64,000 nt of DNA from Tipula vernalis (GCA_958295665.1 OY282560.1:257405368-257469367); one strand, 5' to 3'. Shown: positions 12,991 through 23,990, counted from the first letter of the stretch. Notes: generated by a model from the sequence alone, not told the origin. Numbers and translations are program-made.

Positions 12991-13824
12991 ACTAACTCAT
13001 TTAAAGCACAGATTCTCAAGCTTCCCCATTTTCCAGATATAATCAAAAGAAAATAAGGGAATTAAATTAAAAAACGTTCTACAACAACAACAATATGTAT
13101 TAAAAAGAGAATATTCTATTTAATGACGTCATCACTTATTCACAACTAGAATCAATGGTAAAAAGAAGACAATACGTTGAACAGCCAAAATTAAAATAAA
13201 TCAAAGAGAGTCAAAGAGAAAAAATTATAATAATATGCATTGAGCGAGAAGAAATCATAAAAATCAAATCAACCCAGATGGTTATGCATCACAAATAAAC
13301 GAAATAACCAACAAACATTAACTGTAATATAAATGCCTTATTTATTTCTCAAGTATTAGAAATATTATTTAAATTAAGTCACAGCTGAAAATAAATACAA
13401 TGAAAATAAATGATTAATATTTGGCATCGATTTTTATTCCCAAAAATTATTGACCCATTCAAAATAAGTTTTTGTTTAGAATATTTGAATTGTCATAACA
13501 TTTGAGAGCGGTGTATAAGATAAAATAGCTCTTACTTATTATTCCCATTCCTAGATGTCACTTAACACACAAATAAAAACAACAGGGATTCGGGCTGAGT
13601 AAACGATTTGAAAGAAAATTTTTTATGTAAAATTAACATAATTTCTTTCATAGCAATGGTTTAATTTAATTAAATTTATAAAAAAAATTGTATTAAATTA
13701 ATTATTATTACAATTTAATTATTACTATAGAGGGAAGCCACCAAAAATATGTTTAACCGAATCAAAAATCAGACCGATTTTTGAATCCGACCGGTTCGAT
13801 CACCCATTTAATTTTTTTTATATG

Positions 13825-13994
13825 GGGTGACATGTTATAACCATCACTTTTTTCGCTTCGATGCATTTTCGATAGAATAACTGTATTCCTTTGTTAAAAA
13901 TATAAAATTTTAAAACAATTTATTCGTAAGATACCGTTACTCTGTCGAAAATGCATCGAAGCGAACAAAGTGATGGTTATAACATGTCACCCAT
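13825..13994. mobile_element. Hairpin MITE
   Basis: A 170-bp foldback. The left arm begins GGGTGACATGTTATAACCAT and continues CACTTT...CGCTTCGATGCATTTTCGA; the right arm is its reverse complement with few differences and ends ATGTCACCC. About 75 AT-rich bases form the loop. It sits between two parts of the P transposase relic, so it is younger than that element. A hairpin with related inner words (CCATCACTTT, CGTTTTCGATA) is at 58.69-58.82 kb. Confidence 0.75.
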
Positions 13995-14367
13995 GGTTTT
14001 AATTGTAGGCGACATCTATGGTTTAAACAAAAGTCGTTAATAAAGCATTGCCACATGATATGAATCTGTATTCGGGGCATTCGGGCAGATTTTTGTCATG
14101 TGGCGATGCTTTTAGAAGGAGACTAAAAAGAGATGGTTATAATTGTTTATAAATTTTATGTTATGACGTATTTTACAACAACAACATTCCATAAAAGTTT
14201 AGCAATAGTTTATATTCCAAGAGGATTTTTACTAAGAAATAAACATTTTCATGATTCGATTTTTCAATCAAATAAAATTACATGTTTTATGAACATTTTC
14301 ATATAAAAATAATGTAAAAGCTCATAATTCTTATAGACTAAATATGTAAATGAAAACGATCGTTTTC

Positions 14368-14665
14368 CCATATAGTTTCATAGTAAAGAAAAAATTTTAT
14401 GTACTTTATTTTAAGCTTAGTAAAAAATACAGTCAATGTGGAGGCTCTGATCATATATTCAAGAAATTGGTCGACGTCATTGCCTACTGTATATGCTCAT
14501 CTATATTTGTTTTTATTAAATTTACTTCTAGAGTTGATACAATCGAACAGCCTGTCGAATTTTTCAATAAATTTGTATGTAGAAATGGCGGCGGAATCGT
14601 TCGACATTTTGTTTAATTGTACAGCGGTTTTAATAGCAATAGCAACACTCCTACTAAAATTTGAG
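14368..14665 (-). pseudogene. P-type transposase relic: insertion-domain part
   Basis: Minus-strand reading gives VAIAIKTAVQLNKM followed by FIEKFDRLFDCINSRS and VGNDVDQFLEYM. The 'Phe-Ile...Leu-Phe-Asp...Leu/Ile-Asn-Ser-Arg' run is a well-known conserved feature of P/THAP9 transposases. There is a stop after NKNKYR. The block lies downstream of the catalytic block in transcription order, as expected. Confidence 0.75.
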
Positions 14666-14869
14666 TAGCTAAATAAACCCTCATTGCCTCAAAATTATTC
14701 GGATAAATATGCTTGAATGTGATTTTTGGGCAACATTTTGTTATGGAGCTACGTTCCAAAATAAAAAAAAGGAGGTGTGGCCAACACACGACTTTCTTTT
14801 ACGAACAGAGAATTTTGAGAAATTTTATTTTTTAATTTTTAAATTTTTTTTTTAAATTTTTTATTTTTT

Positions 14870-15310
14870 ATTTTTATTTGTTTTTAATTTTTGGAAACAT
14901 TTTGTATTAAGTAGTTTTTTGTAAACCTTATACTTTTTAAGATATTTGCAAAATAAATTTTCTGGACCAAGGGAGTGGTCACTTCCGTTTAGCCGATTTG
15001 GAGTAAAATTCACTGGGGCCTCCCAATTTATCAAAAAAGCTAAATCTGAAGTTTCAGTTCGATTGGTTAAACCATCTGGTCTGTAGAGAGGACACAGACA
15101 GACTGACATACTGATAGACTGACAGACTGACAGACTGACAGACTGACAGACTGACAGACTGACAGACTGACAGACAGACAGACAGACACCATTTCGAAAC
15201 CCACTTTTTCGGACTCAGGGGACCTCAAAACAAATAAATCTCTAAAAATCTCAAGGTCCAAAATGTTCATGATTACTATACTTTATTTTACTAAAGTAAA
15301 AGAAAGTAAT
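14870..15310. repeat. DINE-1/mini-me-like repeat inserted in the P relic
   Basis: A dispersed repeat with shared blocks ATATTTGCAAAATAAATTTT, GGAGTAAAATTCA, TTTCGAAACCCACTTTTT and TACTATACTTTATTT. Related copies lie at 19.88-20.36 kb and 24.60-24.78 kb. It has an AT-rich left part and a GACT/GACA microsatellite in the middle. A dipteran repeat with an internal GTCY-type microsatellite fits the description of mini-me/DINE-1 (Helitron-related) elements, but I cannot confirm the family. Confidence 0.5.
15105..15189. repeat. GACTGACA microsatellite
   Basis: About ten tandem GACTGACA/GACAGACA units, perfect through most of the array. The expansion lies inside the dispersed repeat; the copy at 24.6 kb has only a few interrupted units. 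Confidence 0.9.
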
Positions 15311-15339
15311 AGTAGTCAAAATATTCGAGCTAACCACGC

Positions 15340-15932
15340 CATCAGGGCATCGTATATCGGATATTTGATGAGAGTATTTCTTACAGACTTTATTAGATGA
15401 GATACATCAAACATTCCTACAATTAATTGGTTATTATTATAAAAAATAGGGGTTTCGCAATTGATCCCGAACATCTTGAAACATTTTCGGTTGTTCGCTC
15501 ATTGATCGCAGACCATCGCTCTAATATTAATGCCAAGTTCGTTACACTTTTCCAAATTCTAGCGCACCAGCAGAAATAAATTATCCGAAATAATACTATT
15601 TTCGGGTACGAAATAGCGTAAAACGAACTTACAATTGGATGATATGCTTCTCATCATGAAACAGCAGATTATTTTGCCGATCTTATTCTGTCTGTTGTCT
15701 CCTAAATCTTTAAATCCATCGATTTGATCTAAATAAGTGTTGTATACTAGGTCTGATTTGATGCGTATTTCATCGAAAATTTAAACAGCTTGCTTAGCAT
15801 CGATGCTCATATTATTCATTTTTTCCTTAATTTTAGCGAGAACACTATTATTAAATCCTGGGCTTATATATTTTATTGGCTGCCAGTGTACCAATGATGA
15901 CTTGCATGGTAAGTTGAAATTCAAATTCGCTC
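15340..15932 (-). pseudogene. P-type transposase relic: RNase H-like core
   Basis: Read on the minus strand with a few stops: PGFNNSVLAKIKEKM, then IFDEIRIKSDLVYN (the probable first catalytic Asp region), YLDQIDGFKDLGD, a second Asp region in AMVCDQ followed by ANNRKCFKMFGI, and DVSHLIKSVRN. The spacing and the wording 'Asp-x-x-His-Leu-hydrophobic-Lys...Arg-Asn' are typical of P/THAP9 transposases. In-frame stops near NLEKC and elsewhere inactivate it. Confidence 0.75.
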
Positions 15933-16388
15933 TTAAATAATTATATACATTCGTGGAACGATAATAAATATTTTGAGCAACAATTTTTTGATCTTCTGGT
16001 CACTTTTGGTTTTTGATCGATTATTTGTCAGCGTTTTACAAAAATTTTTAGAGTTCTTGTGAATATCTAATTTACTTATATGTTCTTCAATTCTACATTT
16101 TCGAGCAATTGCTACCTTCAAATTAGATCGCTTAATCCTCCTTCCAATATTTTTACACCTTCTTTTTAATTCAGTTATTTGAATATCCTTGAATTGGGTG
16201 ATTTTCTTTAATTTATTATACTTGGTCCTATAATAGTTTTCATTTTTTATATTAGTCAAATAATATTTGCACATCGATTCGATTTGATATTCATAATTTC
16301 TGGTTTGAGGTTCAGGCAAATATGCAATTTGTACCAAAGTAAGATCATTGCTATTATTAGTAATTTGAGAGGAAACTTCCAAACACAT
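15933..16388 (-). pseudogene. P-type transposase relic: N-proximal coiled segment
   Basis: A 151-codon open frame rich in Lys, Arg, Asn and Ile, with a basic helical stretch (ELKRRCKNIGRRIKRSNLK). P-type transposases have a leucine-zipper/coiled segment between the THAP domain and catalytic core; this fits that place and lies directly upstream of the catalytic block. On its own this frame would not be diagnostic. Confidence 0.5.
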
Positions 16389-16514
16389 TTGGGAGGAGCC
16401 GGAACCAAAATCATCATTTAAGATACCATATTTTTGTTGAATTTATTTCATTTGTTTTTCACCTAAATGTAATCGAAATTAGAAAATACTTTAAGTAATT
16501 AAGAATTTTTTAAT

Positions 16515-16665
16515 TTGGATCACGACACCAGAAGTTTTATTTATAATACATATTTCAATAGATTTCTTACAATTAACTGCCATTTGATTGAAGTAATGTT
16601 TTACTCAACCCTTACTTCCCCTGCCACCGGGAGCAGTTATGCAGATGAATTTACCGCAATCATGT
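16515..16665 (-). pseudogene. Possible Pif1/Helitron-type helicase fragment
   Basis: Minus-strand reading gives GKFICITAPGGRGSKG, close to the 'APGGTGKT' Walker A of Pif1-type helicases, then, after a stop, a hydrophobic stretch ending INKTSGVV, the usual position of the 'SSGIAA' motif. The fragment is about 50 codons and altered at the Walker Lys/Thr, so it is at best a relic. Pif1 domains occur in Helitrons and some other large TEs. Confidence 0.3.
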
Positions 16666-17224
16666 GTCCCTCTCGAAAACAAAATTAACGTATTTTGAGT
16701 TTTTTAAGGTAGGTCGATGGTTTTCTAGATAATCAGTGTTTTTCGTTTTCGTTGCGCTAGTAATGGGACCAGCTTAATAGAGTGTTGGTGTTGCTTATTA
16801 TAAAAGCAAAATTATCAAGAATGAAAAAAAAAAAAAATCGTCCATCCAACAAAAATATTTTTCTCTATCAGGGTTTTACAACAATAACAACGAAATGATC
16901 TAATTAGCTACACCTTTAATAAAATTCATACGGCGATATGAGCAAAAAAACAATTATTTCAATTTTTAAAAGTTGTACACCCCCTATAAAAATTTGTTTA
17001 TATTTTGAATTACATGTGTGTATGTACAATATATATATTAGGGGCAACTTTTATCTTTTATACAGCGGTTTGTCGTATTTTAGCTATTTTAAAATAGATG
17101 GTGGTGTTTTGGGTTACAGGAATAAGCTTAGAAAAACTATTCAAAACTGAAAATGGAACCACTGTCGCGGACCACACATTTGCTCTGAATAATTTATCTC
17201 TTTATTCTAATCTCTGCCATAAGT

Positions 17225-17677
17225 ATGTACATTATCCAATTGGAAGATATAATTTCAACTTCTTATATTGTGTGCACCACTATTGAGATGCACGGTGAAA
17301 TTTCTGATGAAATTCATTACTGCATTTACAAGATAGAACAATTTTTCAATCAATCAACATTATGTACAAAGCAGGCCAAAATAAACGAGTTTTTCCATCA
17401 AACAAGCTAGGTTCAAATGATTCTCATTTGCAGTTATTAGTTATTCCATAGTAACACCTATTCGTAATGAAGTGTTAAGTTTTAATTTTGCTGCAATGAA
17501 TATTTGAATTATTTGATTTATTTATTATATTTTAAAAAAGAATTTATTTAATAAATACACCCAAAATTGAAATGAATTTGGTTGGTTTAATGTCTAACTT
17601 CTATTTTTCGAATTTTTCCTAATTCGAAAAAAAAAAGTTTGGCGAATCGTGATTCGATTTATGGAAGTTTTACTGTA
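17225..17677 (+). mobile_element. Possible pogo/Tigger-like 3' end
   Basis: The frame ending at 17410 finishes CTKQAKINEFFHQTS, similar to the 'KQ..ItdFF' tail of pogo/Tigger (jerky-like) transposases. The sequence then runs to 17675, where the minus strand starts CAGTAAAACTTCCATAAATC, typical of pogo/Tigger terminal inverted repeats, followed by TA at 17676-17677. No DDE core is readable here. A distantly similar opposite end may lie near 9.8 kb. Confidence 0.35.
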
Positions 17678-17929
17678 TTTTAACATAATTATTACAATAA
17701 AAGTATGTAGTCTATAAAATATGCCATAATTACTATCCCTTAAAGGATGAACACGTGAATATATGTTTTTTCATGGTAACTTCCTAAGACGGACACGGGC
17801 CAACGGCCTTCTTATCTTAAAAAAATTTATTTAAAAATTGTTTTATAAAAACGTCGATGCCAAATTTTCAGTTTTTTTTAACCATTATCAAGGCAATAAT
17901 AATAATTAAAACCTAAAAATTTTCCATTT

Positions 17930-18650
17930 TGTCCTTATTAATGCACAGATTAAGTAAACCACAAGTACCAAGCACCAATAAATTAATGTAGCGATAGTTA
18001 ATGTTGCTAAATTTCTTAAAATTGTAACTATATTTTAATAAGCCAAAAGCTTGCTCAACTATAATCATTGTTGCTACGTGAACCTTATTAAAATTGCGCT
18101 TCTGATTATTTAAAGGTGCGGTATTCTTTTATGGGGGCATAATCCACAAAATGTTTTTAGATATGCTAAATCACTAACAAAAAATTTGCCTGGTACCATC
18201 CAATTTGGTCCATTGTTGCATATTTGTGTGAAAAATTCCAATCTCCGTATAACTCTAACATCAAGCATAGAGCACGGTTCTCCATCATACATATTTAACA
18301 ACAATTTATTGGCATTCATATCTTTTTGAAGAAAATTAAATTTCTTCCTGTTGAAATAGTCGCTTTAACTTAATCTTGGTCGGGGTATTTCTAAACGCAT
18401 AAATTGCAAGCACAACATTGACTAGTTGCTTAATTTTTTAAGCCCGGCATTACACTTGAAGGCCACTTTATTTAGCTGTTGGCTTCATTTGACTTAAAAA
18501 TAGCTATTTGTAGAATGGTTTTATAAGCAAAACTCCAAGGAATATCCAATTCGCTTATTTGCCGGAATGTCTCCTTGTTTGCCAAATACCAACTACTATA
18601 TGTGTATATACATTACCTTCACCTCTTCCTCATTACCTTCATCTCTTTGC
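17930..18650 (-). pseudogene. PIF/Harbinger transposase relic
   Basis: Minus-strand frames give ETFRQISELDIPWSFAYKTI (18.56 kb), IKWPSSVMPG (18.46 kb), then the open stretch 18319-18110 with MLDVRVIRRL and KFFVSDLAYL, and after it VEQAFGLLKYSYNFKKF and LVLGTCGLLNLCI. These follow the order of Harbinger DDE transposases: 'IKWP', 'S.hD.RVL..S', 'GD.aY.L', 'VE.aFG.LK.R...L' and 'aa..LHN'. The catalytic region has several stops and frameshifts. A non-autonomous element with Harbinger-type TAA duplication is at 310-681. Confidence 0.65.
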
Positions 18651-18659
18651 TCACGAGTG

Positions 18660-19228
18660 GCATACAACGTTTTATCCACTTTTGTTGAAACAAATTTCGT
18701 AAATTAATAAGAAATAGTTCCATTTTCTGTTTTCACACTGGAGCATTGAATTTTGAAATACGTTTTATCATAGTGACCGTTCTTTAAATTGTCATGGTCT
18801 ACTTTAATTTAACTACTTTTTCGAATATAGTTTTTCAATCAATTTGGCTACGAATAATTTTTCAATGGATACTCAATATTTTGTTATACAAAATATAATT
18901 CACGTTGCCCCTAGCAGCGTGGGTTATACAATAACAATGGGTTATTTTACATTTTCTTTATTTGAAATCAGCATAGTTATCGGGCTATTATATATCAAAA
19001 GTGGATAAAATTATTTCATCAACTGATGATAATTTATCACTTGATTCAAAATACATTTTTACTGAATAATTCATTTTAAATTAATAAAAATCGTCAAATA
19101 GAAAAATGTTTACGTTTATGGTATGTCTTTTATAATAAGTCCGAAAGACTTTGGCAGTCTGAATTAAATATGTCAAATGTTGCATTAAAAAGTACGTTCT
19201 GTCTTATCATTAAAAAGTAGGATATTTC
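18660..19228. other. No feature seen
   Basis: AT-rich, with nothing I can support. Confidence 0.4.
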
Positions 19229-19742
19229 ATTGAGAATATAATTCATACCTAAAAATCATCTATTTCACTATGCAATTTTTTTGTTATTTTTGTTATTAAT
19301 AAGTGATAATACAACACTGTTGTATTGTCGCTGTGGGAAAAACGTTGTTATGGCAATAGCCTACTATTTATTATTTTTGGCGATTTTTATTAATAAAACT
19401 AAATTCATTAGAATCAAAGTAACACACAACAAAAACAAAATTCTTATATGTATTCTTATGTTTCAATGGTATTCTTGCATAATAAATAATTGTTATTACA
19501 AATATAATCTTTCATGTTGTGAATTTAAGTTTTATCTTTCACACCAATTCATTATATTCTCCACCCAAATATAACTCGTGGTCCTCTTAAGAATCGATAA
19601 TTTTTTCCAAATGTCACTCATGCGTATCCCAAGCTTTAGAAAATGCAACTCGTGCTGCGCACTCGTTGCATTTTCGTCGCTGGGATACGCATTCGTGACA
19701 TTTGAAAAAAATTATCGATAATAAGCGGACCACTAGTTATAT
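19229..19742. repeat. Dispersed repeat with long hairpin, copy 1
   Basis: About 514 bp, repeated nearly identically at 49521-50027 in the same orientation; the main difference is a short indel near 19445. The 3' third (19577-19738) is one long hairpin: arms include ATCGATAATTTTTTCC and CATGCGTATCCCA and their complements, closing on a near-palindrome with GCAACTCG...CGTTGC. A 97-codon open frame at 19281-19574 is conserved in copy 2 as 93 codons, but it is AT-driven and hydrophobic, so I do not call it a gene. Probably a MITE or solo terminal repeat. Confidence 0.75.
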
Positions 19743-19849
19743 TACGTCTGAAATGATGTTATAGGGGTAATAAATATCTGGATAAAAAAGCATGCTAATT
19801 AAGGGTTCACCATAAGAAAACATGTCATTTTGACATTCTTACCGATATT

Positions 19850-20362
19850 TTCAATTTCTGAATGACGAAATTAAGCAAATTTCTTTGCAAACTTAAGATT
19901 TTTTTTCTTTCTTATTTTTGCATATTTTTTTGTAAATTGTATATTATTGAAATATTTGCAAAATAAATTTTCTGGTTCACGGAATCTGGAAGCTGGGATC
20001 TCAAAAAGTTTAAACATGAAGTTGCAGTTTGATTGGTTAAACATCTGGGCTATAAACTGACAAACATATAGACGAACAGTCACCACTTTGAACTCTAATT
20101 TTTCGGACTTAAAAACCCCCAAAAATCTCAAGGTCGAAAATTAACATGGCAAATTTTTTATTTCTTAATTTTTTTTTTGTTTTTTTTTGGATTATTTTGT
20201 ATATAATAGTTTTTCTGTAAACCCCATACCCCTTTTGAAATATTTGCAAAATAAATTTTATGGCTCAAGAGAGTGGCCACTTCCGGTTTGGAGTAAAATT
20301 CATTGGGACCTCCCAATTTATCAAAAAGCTTAAATCTGAAGTTTCAATTCGTTTGGTTAAAC
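19850..20362. repeat. Two partial DINE/mini-me-like copies
   Basis: Two tandem, diverged partial copies of the repeat seen at 14.87-15.31 kb: one over about 19880-20145 and another from about 20150 to 20362. Both carry ATATTTGCAAAATAAATTTT and GGTTAAAC. They end exactly where foldback copy 1 begins. Confidence 0.55.
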
Positions 20363-21052
20363 CAAAAACTATAGTAGATTTCATAGACGTCTCATGTCGA
20401 ATAAATAAACATTCAAATTAGTTGGGTGTAGCAAATACCTATTTGGGTGTAGAAATTATATTTCGAACAATACAGTGAGCCCCTACGCAATATACTTGAA
20501 ACCACATAAACATAATTCTCTCTTTGACTAAATTTACTCTTCAACTAATACGAGATTGTTTTGAGCGAGGTCAAAAATATGTATTCAGAAAAATTTTCGT
20601 GTGTTAAACTAGTTAGTATGCGCTGGTACACCGGTGAGCATGATTCAAACAAGGTTAGCTCGATGTTTCCAGTCACGTGTTCGTGACGTCACACAATTCT
20701 GCCACGTGTTTGTAAATAAATAGAGAAAAAGCGAATGAACCATTTTTGTGTTTGTTTTTATTTTTCGTTTTTTTACTTGTTGTTGTAATTTAAAGGTCTC
20801 CTTTAATACTAAAATAGAGTGTCATCAATTCATAAAACAAAAAATGATCATTTGTTTACATATTTAGAGCTAAACTGGTATTAATTGAATCACGACCGGT
20901 GAATAAAGGGAATATTTGTTTATTTGTTTTTTTCTTTATTAACAAATTAACGATGGGTTTTCATTGGGTTATGGGTTATTTATTGTGGCCAACCAGCAAT
21001 ATACATTTGAATACGATACTGACTAAATGTGGGATTCTAAAATTATTTTTAA

Positions 21053-21720
21053 TAAGATTTTGGAATATGGCCAAGTAGTATGGAATTTGTCTATTTCTCA
21101 ACAGATTATGATGAAATTCGACTTGTACGATGGAAATGGGACCTTCAAATGTTTTTAGATGAAGTTCTGGAATATGGCCAAGTAGGATGGAACTTGGATA
21201 TTTCTTGAACGATTTTGATGAAATTCGACAAGTGCGATAAAAATGGGATTCTAAAATGATATTTAGAAGAAGTTTTGGAATATGGCTAAGTAGGATGGAA
21301 CTTGGCTATTTTTTGAACGATTTTGACGAAATTCCACTTATACGACGGAAATGTGATCTTCAAATGATTTTTAGATGAAGTTCTGGAATATGCCCAAGTA
21401 GGCTGGAACTTGCCTATTTCTTGAAAGATTTTGACGAAATTCGACTTGTGTGATGGAAATGGGATCTTCAATTGATTTTTAGATAAAGTTCTGGAATATG
21501 GCCAAGTAGAATGGCACTTAGATATTTCTAGAACAATAATGTTGAAATTCGACAAGTGCGATAGAAATGGGATTCTAAAATGATATTTAGAAAAAGTTCT
21601 GAAATATGGTCAATTAGGAAGGGACTCGGTTATTTCTCAATCGACTAAAATGATATTTAGAAAAAGTTCTGAAATATGGTCAATTAGGAAGGGACTCGGT
21701 TATTTCTCAATCGATTATGA
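21053..21720. repeat. 108-bp tandem repeats, left arm of copy 1
   Basis: Equivalent points (GAAGTTCTGGAATATGGCCA and variants) fall at 21053, 21161, 21269, 21377, 21485 and 21593, an exact 108-bp period. A further piece of about 62-70 bp is duplicated at about 21645-21715. Copy 2 has fewer monomers in this arm, so the array has changed length since duplication. Confidence 0.9.
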
Positions 21721-21962
21721 TGCAATTTTACTTGTGTGTTTACAGAGGAATACCATTTTGTGACCAACTAAAATCGTTGGTTTAGAAATTCGATATGAAG
21801 TTTTGCAAGTATGTCAAAGGTGTTAAAGATTTTTTCTGTTAGATTGATTATTTACTAGAAGATATTTTTCCGCAAATAAAAGTAAATTATTTAAAAACCA
21901 CTTTTGATTGAAATATAATGTGACTCTAAAGAAATAAAACAAACTTTGTTTAACTCTTAGTA

Positions 21963-22050
21963 CTATTATGGTTCTCACCTCACCGAAAAATTTCATACAA
22001 ATCCAGTCACATTTGCATAGTATTTCTCGGTGAGGTGAGAACCAAAATAG
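21963..22050. mobile_element. Small hairpin MITE inside foldback copy 1
   Basis: An 88-bp hairpin: CTATTATGGTTCTCACCTCA at the left and its near-perfect complement at the right, with a 40-bp loop. It is present at the same place in copy 2 (40243-40330), so it predates the duplication. No clear target duplication. Confidence 0.65.
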
Positions 22051-22144
22051 GAGTAATAGTTATTATTAAACATTTTATTATTAATTATTATAACATCTCA
22101 TGTTATTCATGATGCTACATAGAAGCAAACTACTTATAGGATCA

Positions 22145-22489
22145 GGCCGAGTCTATACCCCATGATTGTCCTTGTTCCGGAAAGACTTTGAATTTGGTAT
22201 TATCAAAAGCCCGTGGAATATCAATGAATGAACATAATAGTACCTCTTTGTTCCGGAGTGTGTCATCAATTTATGATGTCAGATCGCGTGAAGGCGTTGA
22301 ATCTAATCTACTGAACCGGTATTTTATGTAAGGTTTGGTTTTCAGAATAAATAATGTGCGGCTAATGGATCTGTAAGGCCTAACATCCTCAGGGGATCTT
22401 TCCACCATTTCTGGAATAAAAATCACACGCACATCCCTCCTGGTATAGGTAAATCTAATTTTAAAGCAAAGTTCCCAAGTTTTCATGGA
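22145..22489 (-). pseudogene. Captured LOA/I-group LINE RT fragment
   Basis: The minus-strand frame 22486-22271 contains DVRVIFIPEM, SPEDVRPYRSISRTLFILKT, which lines up with the RT fingers of the LINE at 1.3-4.2 kb. Further on, in another phase, SFIDIPRAFDN matches the RT palm motif. No other part of the LINE is present. It lies between the two arms of the foldback element and is shared with copy 2 (40406-40752), so it was acquired before the copies separated. Confidence 0.75.
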
Positions 22490-23129
22490 TTTCCCTATTT
22501 AGAGAAAACGTCAAAAAATATTACTATAGATTCTTGATCGACTGATCATTTTAAATTGAAGTCTAATTAATGAAACTGTAGTTAGTATCCCTGTAAAGTG
22601 TAAAATGAACATAATTCTGAAATAAATTTATGAATCAAACAAGGGGTCTATTCGATCAAAAACTTTTCATTTTGCATATATCACTTATTCTAATAATTAA
22701 TATAATTATCACTTATATTTAATATTACTTTTACCTAATAATACATATATTGCATTAATTAATTTGCTTAAGTATTAGCGGTTTTTGTATAAAATACTTA
22801 TTTAATTACAATTTCAACTGTACAATAACTGTGCTGCTTATGTGCTTTTCTTTATTAGGTGTTGGATATGTTCCATGATTTTTGCTAAAGATAATTATTA
22901 TCACGTCGTTCTTGACGTCAAAAATGATTCGATTTGAATTATTATTCAAACAGTATGAGATCGAGAAATTTTTGATATGTTGGCTTTAAAAAATAATGTA
23001 GAAAATTAAAGCAATGACTCCAACACAATCGTTTTTAGTAAGCTTTCAACGGCTTGGAAATGGGTGTCATTGAGCGCTTTCAGGTCTCGCAACATGTTGG
23101 CTTCCAAAATTTACTGAGGGGCAAAATGA

Positions 23130-23990
23130 CATTCGATACATAACGGTGCGATCAAAATCGTTCACGAAACAGCCAAGTTCCATCCTACTTGGCCATATTC
23201 CAGAACTTCATCTAAAAATCAATTGAAGATCCCATTTCCATCATACAAGTCGAATTTCGCCAAAATCGTTCAAGAAATAGCCAACTTCCATCCTACTTGG
23301 CCATATTCCAGAACTTCATCTAAAAATCATTTGAAGATCCCATTTCCATCATACAAGTAGAATTTCATCGTACTCGGTTAAGAAATACCCAAGTTCCATC
23401 CTACTTAGCCTTACTCCAGAACTTCATCTAAAAATGATTTGAAGATCTCATTTCCATCGTACAAGTCGAATTTGATCTTAATCAGTTGAGGAATAACCAA
23501 GTTCCTTCCTAACTGACCATATTCCAGAACTTCATCTAAATATCATTTTAGAATTCCATTACTATCGCACGTGTCAAGTTTCATCAAAATCGGTTAAGAA
23601 ATAGACAAGTTACATCGTATTTGGCTATATTCCAGAACTTCATCTAAAAATCATTTGAAGATCCCATTTCCATTGTACAAGTCGAATTTCATCATAATCG
23701 GTTTAGAAATAGCCAAGTTCCATCCTACTTGGCCATATTCCAGAACTTCTTCCAAAAATCATTTTAGAATCCAATTTCCAACGCACAAACCGGATTTTAT
23801 CATAATTAGTTGAGAAATAGGCAAGTTCCATTATACTTGGCCATGTTTCAGAACTTCACCCAAAAATCATTTTAGAATCCCATTTCCAATGCACCTGTCA
23901 AATTTCATCATAATCGGTTGAGAAATAGACAAGTTCCATTATACTTGTCCATATTCCAGAACTTCATGTAAAATTCAATTTAGAATGCCA
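23130..23990. repeat. 108-bp tandem repeats, right arm of copy 1
   Basis: CCAGAACTTC recurs at 23200, 23308, 23416, 23524, 23632, 23740, 23848 and 23956, again exactly 108 bp apart and in the opposite orientation to the left arm. At least eight monomers. Confidence 0.9.

Larger units (their letters stand above)
11850..16440 (-). mobile_element. Decayed P-superfamily transposon relic
   Basis: Four collinear blocks on the minus strand match the order expected in a P-type (P element/THAP9) transposase: basic coiled segment (16388-15933), RNase H-like catalytic part (about 15930-15340), insertion-domain part (about 14665-14370) and C-terminal catalytic part (about 12990-11850). They are separated by later insertions: a microsatellite-bearing repeat at 14.87-15.31 kb and a hairpin MITE at 13.82-13.99 kb. 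I found no N-terminal THAP zinc finger or terminal inverted repeats. Stops and frameshifts throughout show it is dead. Confidence 0.7.

Noticed and set aside
15105..15270. CRISPR-like regular repeats
   Set aside because: The 8-bp units have no spacers; it is a microsatellite in eukaryotic DNA.
19281..19574. 97-codon ORF conserved in both copies of the hairpin repeat
   Set aside because: It is hydrophobic and AT-driven, has no motif, and conservation is explained by overall repeat identity; a short indel simply changes its length to 93 codons in the other copy.
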